A DNA stretch of 64,000 nucleotides from positions 2,976,001 through 3,040,000 of the forward strand of contig NZ_CP069159.1 of the NCBI RefSeq assembly GCF_016811995.1, written 5' to 3'. The notes beneath the pieces are model-generated. The model saw only the letters and a list, made by a program, of their open reading frames with translations, was not told the origin of the DNA and searched no databases. Below, piece by piece: positions 9,474 to 16,918 of the stretch. The stretch's first letter is position 1; every line of letters starts with the position of its first letter. The translations under genes and the position numbers were made by a program. The DNA is from Citrobacter sp. R56 (lineage in GTDB: Bacteria; Pseudomonadota; Gammaproteobacteria; Enterobacterales; Enterobacteriaceae).

Positions 9474-9881
9474 GTTTTCTTCATCATAGCACAGCCCGAA
9501 CCTTTCCCTACTCGCTGTAAAGTACTTATTTCCTTATTTATCTGAGTGTTGCAAATTCACTTAGATCCTCAAACAATCCTTGAAAATGAAAAACACTGAA
9601 ATTCTTTTCAATCTTTTCAGTTTATGTTTTCCGCAAAGCCGCCAATGCTGGCGCAGCCTGGCGGTCTGGTTTGTAGAAAAATAAAACTGAAAAATTTTAT
9701 CGATCCAGAAACCGCAGGCGGGTGCGGTGTAGTGCCGTTTTTGTCTGCGAAAGATTTATTTTGTCTGCGTGTGGCTACGTCAGCGCAACGTGACAGCACA
9801 GATCCTTTTCAGGTGTTACGCGGTGTCAGCGTGTGGCTTTTGGCGCTCAGATTGCGCCGCAGGACGTCAGGCGAGGGGTAC
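9474..9881. repeat. Non-coding tract shared with the second prophage
   Basis: No convincing gene. From about 9590 to 9765 it aligns with 61690-61865: the 50 bases 9701-9750 are identical to 61801-61850, and the flanks share the CTGAAATTCTTTTCA...TTTTCAG inverted repeat. In both places it lies between a cargo gene and the terminator of the spike gene. It may be a 3' untranslated or regulatory segment of the phage late end. Confidence 0.7.
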
Positions 9882-9906
9882 AAAAAAGCCCGCTTAGATG
9901 CGGGCT
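9882..9906 (-). terminator. Terminator of the fused spike gene
   Basis: On the minus strand AGCCCGC-ATCTAA-GCGGGCT is followed by six T residues, ten bases past the stop of the spike gene. A nearly identical terminator stands at 62029-62051 in the second prophage. Confidence 0.85.
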
Positions 9907-9916
9907 GATGGGATGG

Positions 9917-11380
9917 TCAGGCGATTATGCTCTGGTACTTACTGCGGGTTTGTCCGGCCTTCGTCGCCGTCTGGGTAAACGCTCCGGCATTGGTCGGCGT
10001 ACCGACACTGGGGTGTGAATGGCTCGCGCATTGCCGCGCCAGTTCTGCCAGCAAATCAATGGTGTCCAGCATCATGGTCAGGGCGTTGGTACTCTCACTG
10101 CCAATATGCACCGTTGCCCCCATAACCTGCTGACCGCCAGCGGCCACGGATTTGCGCAGCGCGGCAATCTTTTCTGTCAGGCTTTCCCCCACGTCAACGG
10201 CCACGGCACCGGCCACTTTCGTGGACTGTTTCCCGGTTATATCGGTTTCGTCATTCCCTTCAATGCTGACCAGCCTGTTGCCTTTCACTGCCTGGCTAAA
10301 ATCCCCGGCACTGACCTGCTGAATGGCTCCGGCCAGCAGGGAGGCGGTACCCACCACAGTGGTTTTATCCGTGGCTTTAACCGTGGTTTCGCGGCTGATC
10401 AGATCGCGCTGTTCTGTATCTGCTTTCACCATCCGCGCCATTGATGTTTCACTGATGGACTGATCGGTCTGCCGCACCCAGTCGCCAGCCTGGGTAACAC
10501 GCTGCGACACTTCAGCCCGCTGCTGTTGCAACTGCTCACCGGGTTTAACATCCGGCAGACTGGTACCATCCGGCAACGTCTGCCTGATAAACGGCTTATC
10601 CGGTCGACCTGCGGTAAACGCGACTTCAACCAGCGTTCCTTCCGGTGGGAACTGGAACATGCCGGAGTCATGACCGGCCATAGGTACCGGCAGCGGTACT
10701 GCGGTATAAACCGGCGTCTGATTGTCCGGGTTCCCGTCCGCATCAAGCAGCTGCACGTCAACGGCATACCGTGGCCGGAACGGATCGGCAAAATTACCGC
10801 TGGTGACCGCCTCGCTGTGTGATACCACTCTGGCCATTTTCGGCAAATGAAGCCCGGAGGCCAGTTCCGGGTAATGACTTTCAATCTGGCGTTGTGCCGG
10901 TGTTTTCTGCAATGGCTTACCCGTGGCGTGGTTCCTGGGTGTCCATGTGATAGCCATCGTGTCATTGGTCAGATGGACTTTGGTCACACGCTCCCCGTTC
11001 AGCTCCGCACCCGGTCGCAAACTCTGGATAACCGGCAGTGTCATGGAATTACCGCCAGCAGCACCCTGGCTGAACTCTGCCGGAATATCGACCGGACGAC
11101 CGGCAAACAGCGCCTTTTCTGCGCCGCCAGCGTACAGCGAACCATCCGGCATCTGATAGCCCAGGCGTTCATAAAGTTCACGCCAGCAAAATTTGCTTAA
11201 GTGGGCTTTAAAGACACCGGGACTGGAGTTAACCGCAGCAGCATGAAGAACCACGCCGCGCCATTCAGGTGTTAAGTTGTCCCACCATGCAGCTGCTTCA
11301 CTGCTTTCGCTGAAATACTTGCGGCGTATCTGTTTTAGATGCTCCAGCCCTCGTTTTTGCTGTTCCTGACTAATGGCCAT
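9917..11380 (-). CDS. Fusion of a phage early gene with the tail spike/hub C-terminus
   Basis: A 487-residue chimera. Residues 1 to about 75 (MAISQEQQKRGLEHLKQIRR onward) look like a small early-region protein: they directly follow the Fil-like gene and have no counterpart in the second prophage's spike. From YQMPDG (about residue 75) to the end the protein is colinear with residues ~98-503 of the spike/hub protein at 62058-63569, starting with AEKALFAGRP. That part has an OB-fold region and a C-terminal SHSHPSVGTP motif like the His-x-His metal site at the apex of contractile-phage spikes. The frame stays open, but the hub N-terminus is lost, so tail function is unlikely. It is probably a deletion scar. 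Confidence 0.85.
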   Translation of the reverse strand: MAISQEQQKRGLEHLKQIRRKYFSESSEAAAWWDNLTPEWRGVVLHAAAVNSSPGVFKAHLSKFCWRELYERLGYQMPDGSLYAGGAEKALFAGRPVDIPAEFSQGAAGGNSMTLPVIQSLRPGAELNGERVTKVHLTNDTMAITWTPRNHATGKPLQKTPAQRQIESHYPELASGLHLPKMARVVSHSEAVTSGNFADPFRPRYAVDVQLLDADGNPDNQTPVYTAVPLPVPMAGHDSGMFQFPPEGTLVEVAFTAGRPDKPFIRQTLPDGTSLPDVKPGEQLQQQRAEVSQRVTQAGDWVRQTDQSISETSMARMVKADTEQRDLISRETTVKATDKTTVVGTASLLAGAIQQVSAGDFSQAVKGNRLVSIEGNDETDITGKQSTKVAGAVAVDVGESLTEKIAALRKSVAAGGQQVMGATVHIGSESTNALTMMLDTIDLLAELARQCASHSHPSVGTPTNAGAFTQTATKAGQTRSKYQSIIA

Positions 11381-11597
11381 AACGCCCTCTCATCATTCCA
11401 ACCAAACGGCCGGCCTTAGTTGATAAGAAACGTAAAACCGAACCAGTTTTCGTGCGGATTGGTTCGTTTGCATTGAATTTATAAGTGTGGCCGGGATTCC
11501 AGCGCTGACCGTTTGGGAGCTCTATCCACCCTGTTGAACCGCTTGCCCGTTGCATGGACGGTGATTCATTTTTCAGATAAGAGACAAACGCTTTCAT
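11370..11597 (-). CDS. Small phage early protein, Fil-like
   Basis: A 75-residue basic protein (ELPNGQRWNPGHTYKF..., ending RLVGMMRGRYGH). Size, composition and place just downstream of cII resemble the filamentation protein Fil of phage 186 and relatives, which inhibits host division when expressed. The assignment is from memory of the family and is tentative. It overlaps the start of the following fused gene by 11 bp, suggesting the original early-operon arrangement. Confidence 0.6.
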   Translation of the reverse strand: MKAFVSYLKNESPSMQRASGSTGWIELPNGQRWNPGHTYKFNANEPIRTKTGSVLRFLSTKAGRLVGMMRGRYGH

Positions 11598-11731
11598 TGT
11601 TTCCCCCTCAACGTAACAGTATGATTGCCGGGATATTTAGCCATGCCCGGCGCATGGGCATGCGATCGATTACCGGAGGATCTGGCAAGACAACCCGGTT
11701 CAATTTTCAACCGCACATAGGAGCTACAAAT

Positions 11732-11830
11732 ATGGCCGACGATGACGACAACAAATTTCATCGACTTCATAAACCCGCACCTGCGCCAATGAAAGATCAG
11801 AGCGATAAAGGTGAGAAAAAACAGGAATAA
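11732..11830 (+). CDS. 32-residue acidic/basic peptide ahead of a two-helix membrane protein
   Basis: ATG 11732 is preceded at eight bases by AGGAG. The peptide begins MADDDDNKFHRL and ends in a Lys/Glu-rich tail. It stops six bases before the ATG of the next gene, so the two are probably co-translated. It is encoded opposite to the phage early operon. No family recognised. It could be a leader or a partner peptide for the membrane protein. Confidence 0.5.
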   Translation: MADDDDNKFHRLHKPAPAPMKDQSDKGEKKQE

Positions 11831-11836
11831 ACGACT

Positions 11837-12298
11837 ATGAGTAACCAGCCAGCCTCTGACCTGATATTTCAGGCCACCTACTGCTACTACCTTGAAGTGA
11901 TGACCGAAACATTCAACCGGCGCACTGACAACCTCATGAATTTTTTGCTCATTCTCACTGGAGGACTTACTAGCGTCGGCGTTCAGTTCGGCTGGCTGTG
12001 CGGTATTCTCGCTGTCATTTTTTCTGCCTACCGGGTGGCATATAAACCCGCCGATAAAGCAGCCGGAGCTGAAGCCCAAAAAAAGCGCTACTCCCGATTG
12101 CTTAGTGATATCCATGCTGCGAGTGACGCAGAAATTTCCAGGCGTCTGGATGAACTCGAAGAATTCGACAGTAACGCCCTGACTTCTCTCTACAATCCCG
12201 CAAGAAACAGAGCATCTATCGAGCTTCGCCGCGACATTGAACCACTGACGAAGTTTGAAAAACTCTTGGCTTTGCTGGCTGGCGGTATTCCTAAGTAA
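11837..12298 (+). CDS. Two-transmembrane protein, possibly SLATT-like
   Basis: A 153-residue protein with an N-terminal helix (residues 1-30), two adjacent hydrophobic segments (about 33-50 and 53-68) split by a tight turn, and a long charged cytoplasmic helical tail (RRLDELEEFDSN...). This layout is that of SLATT-type effector domains, which act as membrane-targeting parts of some nucleotide-signalled and reverse-transcriptase defence systems. Similarity is architectural only. It lies on the plus strand between fil and cII, inside an otherwise minus-strand early operon, so it is an inserted cassette, with the 32-residue ORF just upstream. Superinfection exclusion or abortive infection is a plausible but unproven role. 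Confidence 0.65.
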   Translation: MSNQPASDLIFQATYCYYLEVMTETFNRRTDNLMNFLLILTGGLTSVGVQFGWLCGILAVIFSAYRVAYKPADKAAGAEAQKKRYSRLLSDIHAASDAEISRRLDELEEFDSNALTSLYNPARNRASIELRRDIEPLTKFEKLLALLAGGIPK

Positions 12299-12346
12299 TT
12301 GCATAACCATCTCTTCTTTGGTCACGGCGCTGCCATTACGCCCTGT

Positions 12347-12856
12347 TCACATCAGGCTGGTAGCGTTAGTTGTCACCAGATCCACCGCTGCGGCCAGAAC
12401 GGGCGCAGACTGAATACGGCTTTCAACGGTGTAAGCCAGCACGGAAAGGCTACGGATTGCATCGCGAGCGCGATCCAGAATTTGTGTACGGCGGGCGGCG
12501 GTCATGTGACCAGTTGATACGGCTTCCCCAGCAATTGCGCCCACACTGGCTGTGGCACTCAAGGCGCACAGTTGCATATTGCCTTCAGTGGCATTGTTCA
12601 CCGGCACAGATGGAAGGCAGTTAATCTGCCCCAGCATCCCATCCAGTAAACGCGCATCTTCGGTGTAATCCGTAATGGCTAAAAGCTCGTCACAGGTTAA
12701 ACGGTGCGGCTGCGCAGGGTTCAATTTGTTGCGCAGGATCTGCGGCCTCATACCAACGGCTGCGGCCACATCTTCCAGATTGTGTTCAATTGCAAATGCT
12801 CGGCAAGCCGCATCAAAGTGCGCATGTTTAGAGGTCTGGTAATCAAACATAGTCAT
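12347..12856 (-). CDS. cII: Phage regulatory protein CII (186/CP76 type)
   Basis: A 169-residue protein, the length of phage 186 CII. It has an N-terminal helix-turn-helix (EDVAAAVGMRPQILRNKLNP, residues ~28-47) and a C-terminal alpha-helical oligomerisation part. In 186 CII activates the lysogeny-establishing promoter for cI. It lies 26 bp downstream of the cox gene in the rightward-type early operon, as in 186-like phages. Family identity is recognised from sequence features; activity in this element is inferred. Confidence 0.85.
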   Translation of the reverse strand: MTMFDYQTSKHAHFDAACRAFAIEHNLEDVAAAVGMRPQILRNKLNPAQPHRLTCDELLAITDYTEDARLLDGMLGQINCLPSVPVNNATEGNMQLCALSATASVGAIAGEAVSTGHMTAARRTQILDRARDAIRSLSVLAYTVESRIQSAPVLAAAVDLVTTNATSLM

Positions 12857-12882
12857 TGCCCTCAGTCGGTCTCAAAATCGAA

Positions 12883-13104
12883 CTAATTGATGGAGACGTT
12901 GCAATCTGAGAGTGCATCAACAGTCATGGCTGCAATGTTGATCATAACTTTTTCACGTTTTTTGTCTTTCCTAAGCCTGTGCCGTAAAAGACGCCCATCG
13001 GCCAGCATGTCATTAATCGTGTCTACGGATAACCCCGTCAGTTCGCTATACCGCTCAATAGTTACATGTGGAGTTGCAATTGAGATTGAAATATGACGAT
13101 TCAT
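12883..13104 (-). CDS. cox: Cox/Apl-type excisionase and repressor
   Basis: A 73-residue DNA-binding protein. The segment TIERYSELTGLSVDTINDML reads as a winged or simple helix-turn-helix, followed by a basic stretch RLRKDKKREK. P2 Cox and 186 Apl are small proteins that direct excision and repress the lysogenic promoter. I set the start at ATG 13104 (MNRHISISIA); the open frame continues upstream to 13221 but would run into the cI operator region. It is divergent from cI and first gene of the early operon. Confidence 0.8.
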   Translation of the reverse strand: MNRHISISIATPHVTIERYSELTGLSVDTINDMLADGRLLRHRLRKDKKREKVMINIAAMTVDALSDCNVSIN

Positions 13105-13248
13105 GTAGCAAGATTCCAAGTTAGCTTGCTTGTGGAGAGCAAGGATTAAAAGTGGCAAAGAATGAGGATTGCAAAAGCAAACTTCGAAATGAAGATTAAG
13201 ATCGCTTTTGGAATCTGTCAAATGATTTAAGACTCCAAAGGAGATTTA
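13105..13248. promoter_or_regulatory. cox-cI divergent control region
   Basis: The 144-bp switch region between cox and cI. The hexamer AGCAAG/CTTGCT occurs three times: 13107-13112, 13125-13130 (inverted) and 13138-13143. These are good candidates for CI or Cox operator half-sites. Promoter boxes were not assigned. Confidence 0.55.
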
Positions 13249-13806
13249 ATGGATTTCAATAGCGGCGGAAGAGAAGCTATCGAGCGTTTAGTCGAGGCAT
13301 ATGGGTTTTCGACACGGCAAGCCCTAGCAGATCACTTAAAAGTCTCTAAAAGCACCTTAGCAACTAGGTATATGAGAGATATTTTTCCTTCAGACTGGGT
13401 GATCACTTGCGCTTTAGAAACCGGGGTTTCTTTAGGTTGGTTGTCTACTGGTTCTGGATCTAAGTTTGAACATTCCAAGAGCGATGTTATTTCTTTAGAA
13501 AAGAAAAAAATCATTGATGGAAATATTTTTTCAGCTGGGACTATTTATTTTGACAAAGTAATGCTTCCAACAGATTCGCAGGAAGTCTTTATAGTTGATG
13601 ATTCATCAATATTCTATGTCGTCGACGGACGACCTTCAGAAATTCAAGATGGCAAATGGCTAGTAAATATTGACGGTTTATATAGTATTAGACATATTGC
13701 CCGTATTCCAGGAAATAAGTTAAGGATCACCAATGATACCATCTCATTTGATTGTGATAAGAATGATATTACGCAATGTGGTCGTATAATTAAAACTATA
13801 CTCTAA
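13249..13806 (+). CDS. cI: CI-type lysogeny repressor (186 family)
   Basis: A 185-residue repressor. The N-terminal domain (residues ~5-70: GGREAIERLVEAYGFSTRQALADHL...GVSLGWLSTG) is the Bac_CI repressor helix-turn-helix of 186-like phages. The C-terminal beta-rich part should mediate oligomerisation. It is not a LexA-like self-cleaving protein as far as can be seen; in 186, induction works through the antirepressor Tum, which is not found here. It is divergent from cox and followed after 10 bp by the membrane repeat-protein gene, which is likely co-transcribed in the lysogen. Confidence 0.88.
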   Translation: MDFNSGGREAIERLVEAYGFSTRQALADHLKVSKSTLATRYMRDIFPSDWVITCALETGVSLGWLSTGSGSKFEHSKSDVISLEKKKIIDGNIFSAGTIYFDKVMLPTDSQEVFIVDDSSIFYVVDGRPSEIQDGKWLVNIDGLYSIRHIARIPGNKLRITNDTISFDCDKNDITQCGRIIKTIL

Positions 13807-13816
13807 CGGTGGCAAC

Positions 13817-15391
13817 ATGGAAGAACGTATTTTTAAAATCATTGAGATCATATTAACTTATGCTTCATGGCCTATATTAGTAGGTATTCTTTGTTTTCTT
13901 TTTCGCAGTCAGATAGCAAGTCTTTTTGAAAAAATACTTGTCTCAAAAAATCTCAAACTGAGTACACCAGTAGGTAATTTTGAAGGTGAATTCGAGGAAT
14001 CGACTAAAATTCAAGACGAAGTAAAATCAACTGAACCAGAAAGCATTGAAACAAATAATAACCCCTCTAACTGGTGGTATTTGGATGTAACCAAAGCATT
14101 AAATGAAAATGACGAAGACAAAGCAAAGCAACTTTTTGAGGATTTTATCCAATTAAATAAAAACACTGTAGATTACAATTCAGAACATTCATTTTTTCTT
14201 TATAAGCTTTATGAACATAACCAATCTGAATCCGTACTCAAAGAAATTCAAAAAATAATCGAAGCAAATAACATTTATGAAGATAAAAGAAGTTATATTA
14301 ACAGCTATATAATGTGTTTAGATTATACAGAGCAATACAAAAGAGCCATTGATTTTCTTGAAAAAGAAATAGAAAGAATCAGCGATCATAGAGGTAAGGT
14401 ATATTTAACCATTCGATTATCTAAATTATATGTTTCAGATCTTGATTTATTAAGTGCAAAAAAAATAATTCTCCAAGCAATTAGTTATGCCTCTAACAAC
14501 CAAAAAGAAAACCTCAACAATCAACTATATTCCTGTTATGTTCAATTAGCTGCCATTGAAAACAAAGCTGGTAATAAAATTCATGAGGCACTCTGTCTCG
14601 ATAAAGCATTAGAATACGACCCAACTAATAAGGAAACTTTGTTCTCATCTGCTTACGCTTCAATTGGTTCAACACTTGATGCAATACAGATATCCAACTA
14701 TAAGCAACTACTGAATCTTGAGCCAGAGCATGGTGCAGCGCTAAATAATTTAGGTGTCACAGCAGGAAATTTGAGTTTAAAAGGAATTTCGACTAATTTA
14801 TGGAGTTCATCTAGCAAAGCTGGTTTTTCGCTAGCGATGGTTAATCTTGGCTTCATCTTGCTGGAATGTGGATATCTCAAAGCAGCAGAAGAAATGGCAA
14901 ACGAGGCTTTGAAGGTTGAAAAACCTCATGAAAATGTTCATCAGTTGTTAACAAAAATAAATAAAGAAAAGGCTAGTGAAGAGAAAAAATGGAGTGAGGC
15001 AATAGCTTATTCCAAGAAATTACAAAAAGATCTTAGGTTATATGTTTATTATTATTACAATGAGCAAAGCCTCATTCCTAACATTGATTCATGGATTGAT
15101 GGAAATGGTAAAGAAGTTAAATTAACAGTTATAGGTCAAATATATAAATTTGAATGGATGGATGAATCCCTTGAAATTAATTACACCGCTTCAAACACAC
15201 ACGGTACAGTCAGTGGATTCTATTCTAAAAAAATAAAAGAAGAGTCTCGCCCATCCCCACTTCTTGGGCTTAATCAAAAACAGAAATCAGTACAATGCTA
15301 TGGTTATTTTGATGATAAAAACAACCACATGGTTATTTTTTCTCCAGAAATCAACGATGAAACCTATATAAATTTAAAACCGAAAAGGTAA
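13817..15391 (+). CDS. Membrane-anchored TPR-like protein beside cI (cargo candidate)
   Basis: A 524-residue protein of unknown function. One membrane segment near the N-terminus (about residues 12-30, SWPILVGILCFLF) is followed by a cytoplasmic alpha-helical body with helix-pair repeats typical of TPR/Sel1 arrays (about residues 85-380, for example ALNNLGVTAGNLSLKG and AMVNLGFILLECG). The C-terminal ~130 residues look beta-rich. It is strongly AT-rich and Lys/Asn/Glu-rich compared with int and the chromosome, so it was acquired separately. Close spacing to cI suggests expression in the lysogen, as expected for an exclusion or lysogenic-conversion gene. No catalytic motif seen. Confidence 0.75.
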   Translation: MEERIFKIIEIILTYASWPILVGILCFLFRSQIASLFEKILVSKNLKLSTPVGNFEGEFEESTKIQDEVKSTEPESIETNNNPSNWWYLDVTKALNENDEDKAKQLFEDFIQLNKNTVDYNSEHSFFLYKLYEHNQSESVLKEIQKIIEANNIYEDKRSYINSYIMCLDYTEQYKRAIDFLEKEIERISDHRGKVYLTIRLSKLYVSDLDLLSAKKIILQAISYASNNQKENLNNQLYSCYVQLAAIENKAGNKIHEALCLDKALEYDPTNKETLFSSAYASIGSTLDAIQISNYKQLLNLEPEHGAALNNLGVTAGNLSLKGISTNLWSSSSKAGFSLAMVNLGFILLECGYLKAAEEMANEALKVEKPHENVHQLLTKINKEKASEEKKWSEAIAYSKKLQKDLRLYVYYYYNEQSLIPNIDSWIDGNGKEVKLTVIGQIYKFEWMDESLEINYTASNTHGTVSGFYSKKIKEESRPSPLLGLNQKQKSVQCYGYFDDKNNHMVIFSPEINDETYINLKPKR

Positions 15392-15448
15392 AGTATGTTT
15401 GTTTAGCAAATAACAAACATTTGCACTGTATGTTTATACAGCTAAAAT

Positions 15449-15471
15449 AACCTCTCACACTGTGGGAGGTT
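15449..15471 (+). promoter_or_regulatory. Hairpin covering the int ribosome binding site
   Basis: The 23-base inverted repeat AACCTCTCAC...GTGGGAGGTT can fold into a ten-pair stem with a three-base loop. Its right arm contains the GGGAGG Shine-Dalgarno of int, five bases before the TTG start. In mRNA it could mask the site. Alternatively it is a protein-binding palindrome. Confidence 0.6.
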
Positions 15472-15475
15472 TAAC

Positions 15476-16528
15476 TTGTCAATCAGAAAACAAGAAAACG
15501 GAAAATGGATATGCGAATGCTACCCCGCCGGGCGTAGCGGGCGACGTGTCCGTAAGCAGTTCTCCACCAAAGGTGAAGCATTGGCTTTTGAACGCCACAC
15601 TATGGAAGAAACGGAGGCTAAGCCCTGGCTGGGTGAATCGGCAGACCGTCGGACGTTGAAAGATATCGTTGAACTCTGGTTCAAACTGCACGGCAAATCC
15701 CTTACCGCTGGCGAGCATGTTTACGACAAACTACTCTTGATAGTCGATGCCCTCGAAAATCCTCTCGCTACAGATCTAAGTCCCAAATTGTTCGCACATT
15801 ACCGCGATAAACGCCTGACGGGTGAAATTTACTTTAGCGACAAGTGGAAGAAAGGTGCCAGCCCGGTAACTATCAACCTTGAGCAAAGCTACCTTAGCAG
15901 CGTTTTTAGCGAACTGGCCCGACTAGGTGAATGGACAGCGCCGAACCCTCTGGAGAACATGCGCAAATTCACCATCGCAGAAAAGGAGATGGCATGGTTG
16001 ACGCATGAACAAATTACTGAGCTTTTGTACGACTGCAACCGCCAAAGCCTCCTGCTCGCTCTGGTCGTTAAAATCTGTCTGAGCACCGGAGCACGCTGGC
16101 GCGAAGCTGTGAACCTCACCCGCTCCCAGGTCACAAAGTACCGAATCACATTCGTCAGGACCAAAGGCAAAAAGAACCGCAGCATTCCGATCAGCAAAGA
16201 GCTGTATGAGGAAATAATTGCCCTGGACGGCTTCAAGTTCTTTACCGACTGCTATTTCCAGTTTTTATCTGTGATGGATAAAACCTCTATCGTGCTACCG
16301 CGCGGGCAGCTTACCCACGTCCTGCGCCACACGTTCGCTGCTCACTTTATGATGTCAGGTGGAAACATCCTTGCCTTGCAGAAAATCCTGGGTCACCACG
16401 ACATTAAAATGACCATGCGCTATGCTCATCTGGCACCAGACCATCTTGAAACAGCCCTGCGATTCAACCCGTTGGCTACCCTGCCAAGTGGCGACAAAGT
16501 GGCGACAGCGGTTGGCAATACCCCGTAA
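15476..16528 (+). CDS. int: P2-type tyrosine integrase
   Basis: Site-specific recombinase that catalyses integration and excision. In its 350 residues the catalytic set can be read: Arg in STGARWREA, Lys in RTKGKKNRSIP, H-x-x-R in HVLRHTFAAHF, the second His in ILGHHDIKMTM, and the nucleophile Tyr in MRYAHLAP. Start is TTG 15476 (SIRKQENGKW), with GGGAGG five to ten bases upstream. No better ATG gives the N-terminal arm-binding domain. It lies next to attR and ends in a terminator that overlaps the attachment core. It looks intact, so the element may still move if Cox is active. Confidence 0.93.
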   Translation: MSIRKQENGKWICECYPAGRSGRRVRKQFSTKGEALAFERHTMEETEAKPWLGESADRRTLKDIVELWFKLHGKSLTAGEHVYDKLLLIVDALENPLATDLSPKLFAHYRDKRLTGEIYFSDKWKKGASPVTINLEQSYLSSVFSELARLGEWTAPNPLENMRKFTIAEKEMAWLTHEQITELLYDCNRQSLLLALVVKICLSTGARWREAVNLTRSQVTKYRITFVRTKGKKNRSIPISKELYEEIIALDGFKFFTDCYFQFLSVMDKTSIVLPRGQLTHVLRHTFAAHFMMSGGNILALQKILGHHDIKMTMRYAHLAPDHLETALRFNPLATLPSGDKVATAVGNTP

Positions 16529-16587
16529 TCGTCACCTCTCACCACCAAACTAAATTATTGATTATCCTGCAAGTCTTTGTTTTTATT

Positions 16588-16613
16588 AACCCATTGACAT
16601 AAATGGGTTTTTT
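16588..16613 (+). terminator. int terminator overlapping attR
   Basis: AACCCATT-GACATA-AATGGGTT followed by a T-tract. The right arm and T-tract are the attachment core, so recombination exchanges one terminator arm between rybB and int while both genes keep a working terminator. Confidence 0.8.
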
Positions 16614-16628
16614 GTTGCCTGAAATTTA
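16603..16628 (+). repeat. Right attachment site (attR)
   Basis: Copy of the 18-bp core at 8181-8198 plus AAATTTA after one mismatch. The sequence to its right is presumably the original flank of rybB. Confidence 0.85.
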
Positions 16629-16918
16629 CCACATTTAAAATCAATCAATTACACGACCGCTTTCCCATGCCTGGCGACAAAATGGTGCCTGCGCTAAAAC
16701 CGGTCGCAGAAATCTGAGTTCCTTCCCTCTGATGTTTTCGCCCTCTTCACTTCTGAACACCCTCGATTCCTGGTCGCAATCGCGACAAGACTGACTACGG
16801 CTATAATTAAAATTCCAACGACAGAAAATAATTTCGAATGTGCTTTTTCGGATATCGAAGTGATTGCATGTATAAAACGTACAACTGTTTCATATTGATA
16901 GCGTAAAAGGATTTAGAC
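16629..16918. other. Non-coding region right of the element
   Basis: About 290 bp with no supported gene. It contains the TGGCGACAAAATGG segment that echoes the left end of the element and an AT-rich stretch before 16919 that may hold a promoter for the small membrane protein. Confidence 0.45.

Larger units (their letters stand above)
8181..16620. mobile_element. 8.4-kb remnant or minimal P2/186-type prophage in the rybB terminator
   Basis: It is bounded by an 18-bp perfect direct repeat (8181-8198 and 16603-16620; 26 bp with one mismatch). In order from the left: HEPN-motif/zinc-ribbon cargo gene, conserved non-coding tract, a spike gene fused to an early gene, a Fil-like gene, a two-gene plus-strand cassette, cII, cox, cI, a membrane repeat-protein gene, and int. 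Capsid, most tail, lysis, replication and ogr-type genes of a P2-like phage are absent. E. coli runs straight from rybB to rcdA here. The element is either a defective prophage or a small integrating element kept for its cargo. Confidence 0.88.

Noticed and set aside
9624-9908. 94-codon plus-strand frame in the shared non-coding tract
   Set aside because: No ribosome site, runs through the spike-gene terminator, and is not kept open in the matching tract at 61690-62050.
11594-12325. 243-codon minus-strand frame between fil and cII
   Set aside because: Antisense to the two-helix membrane protein gene, whose plus-strand product has proper membrane segments and ribosome site; the minus product looks like a shadow.
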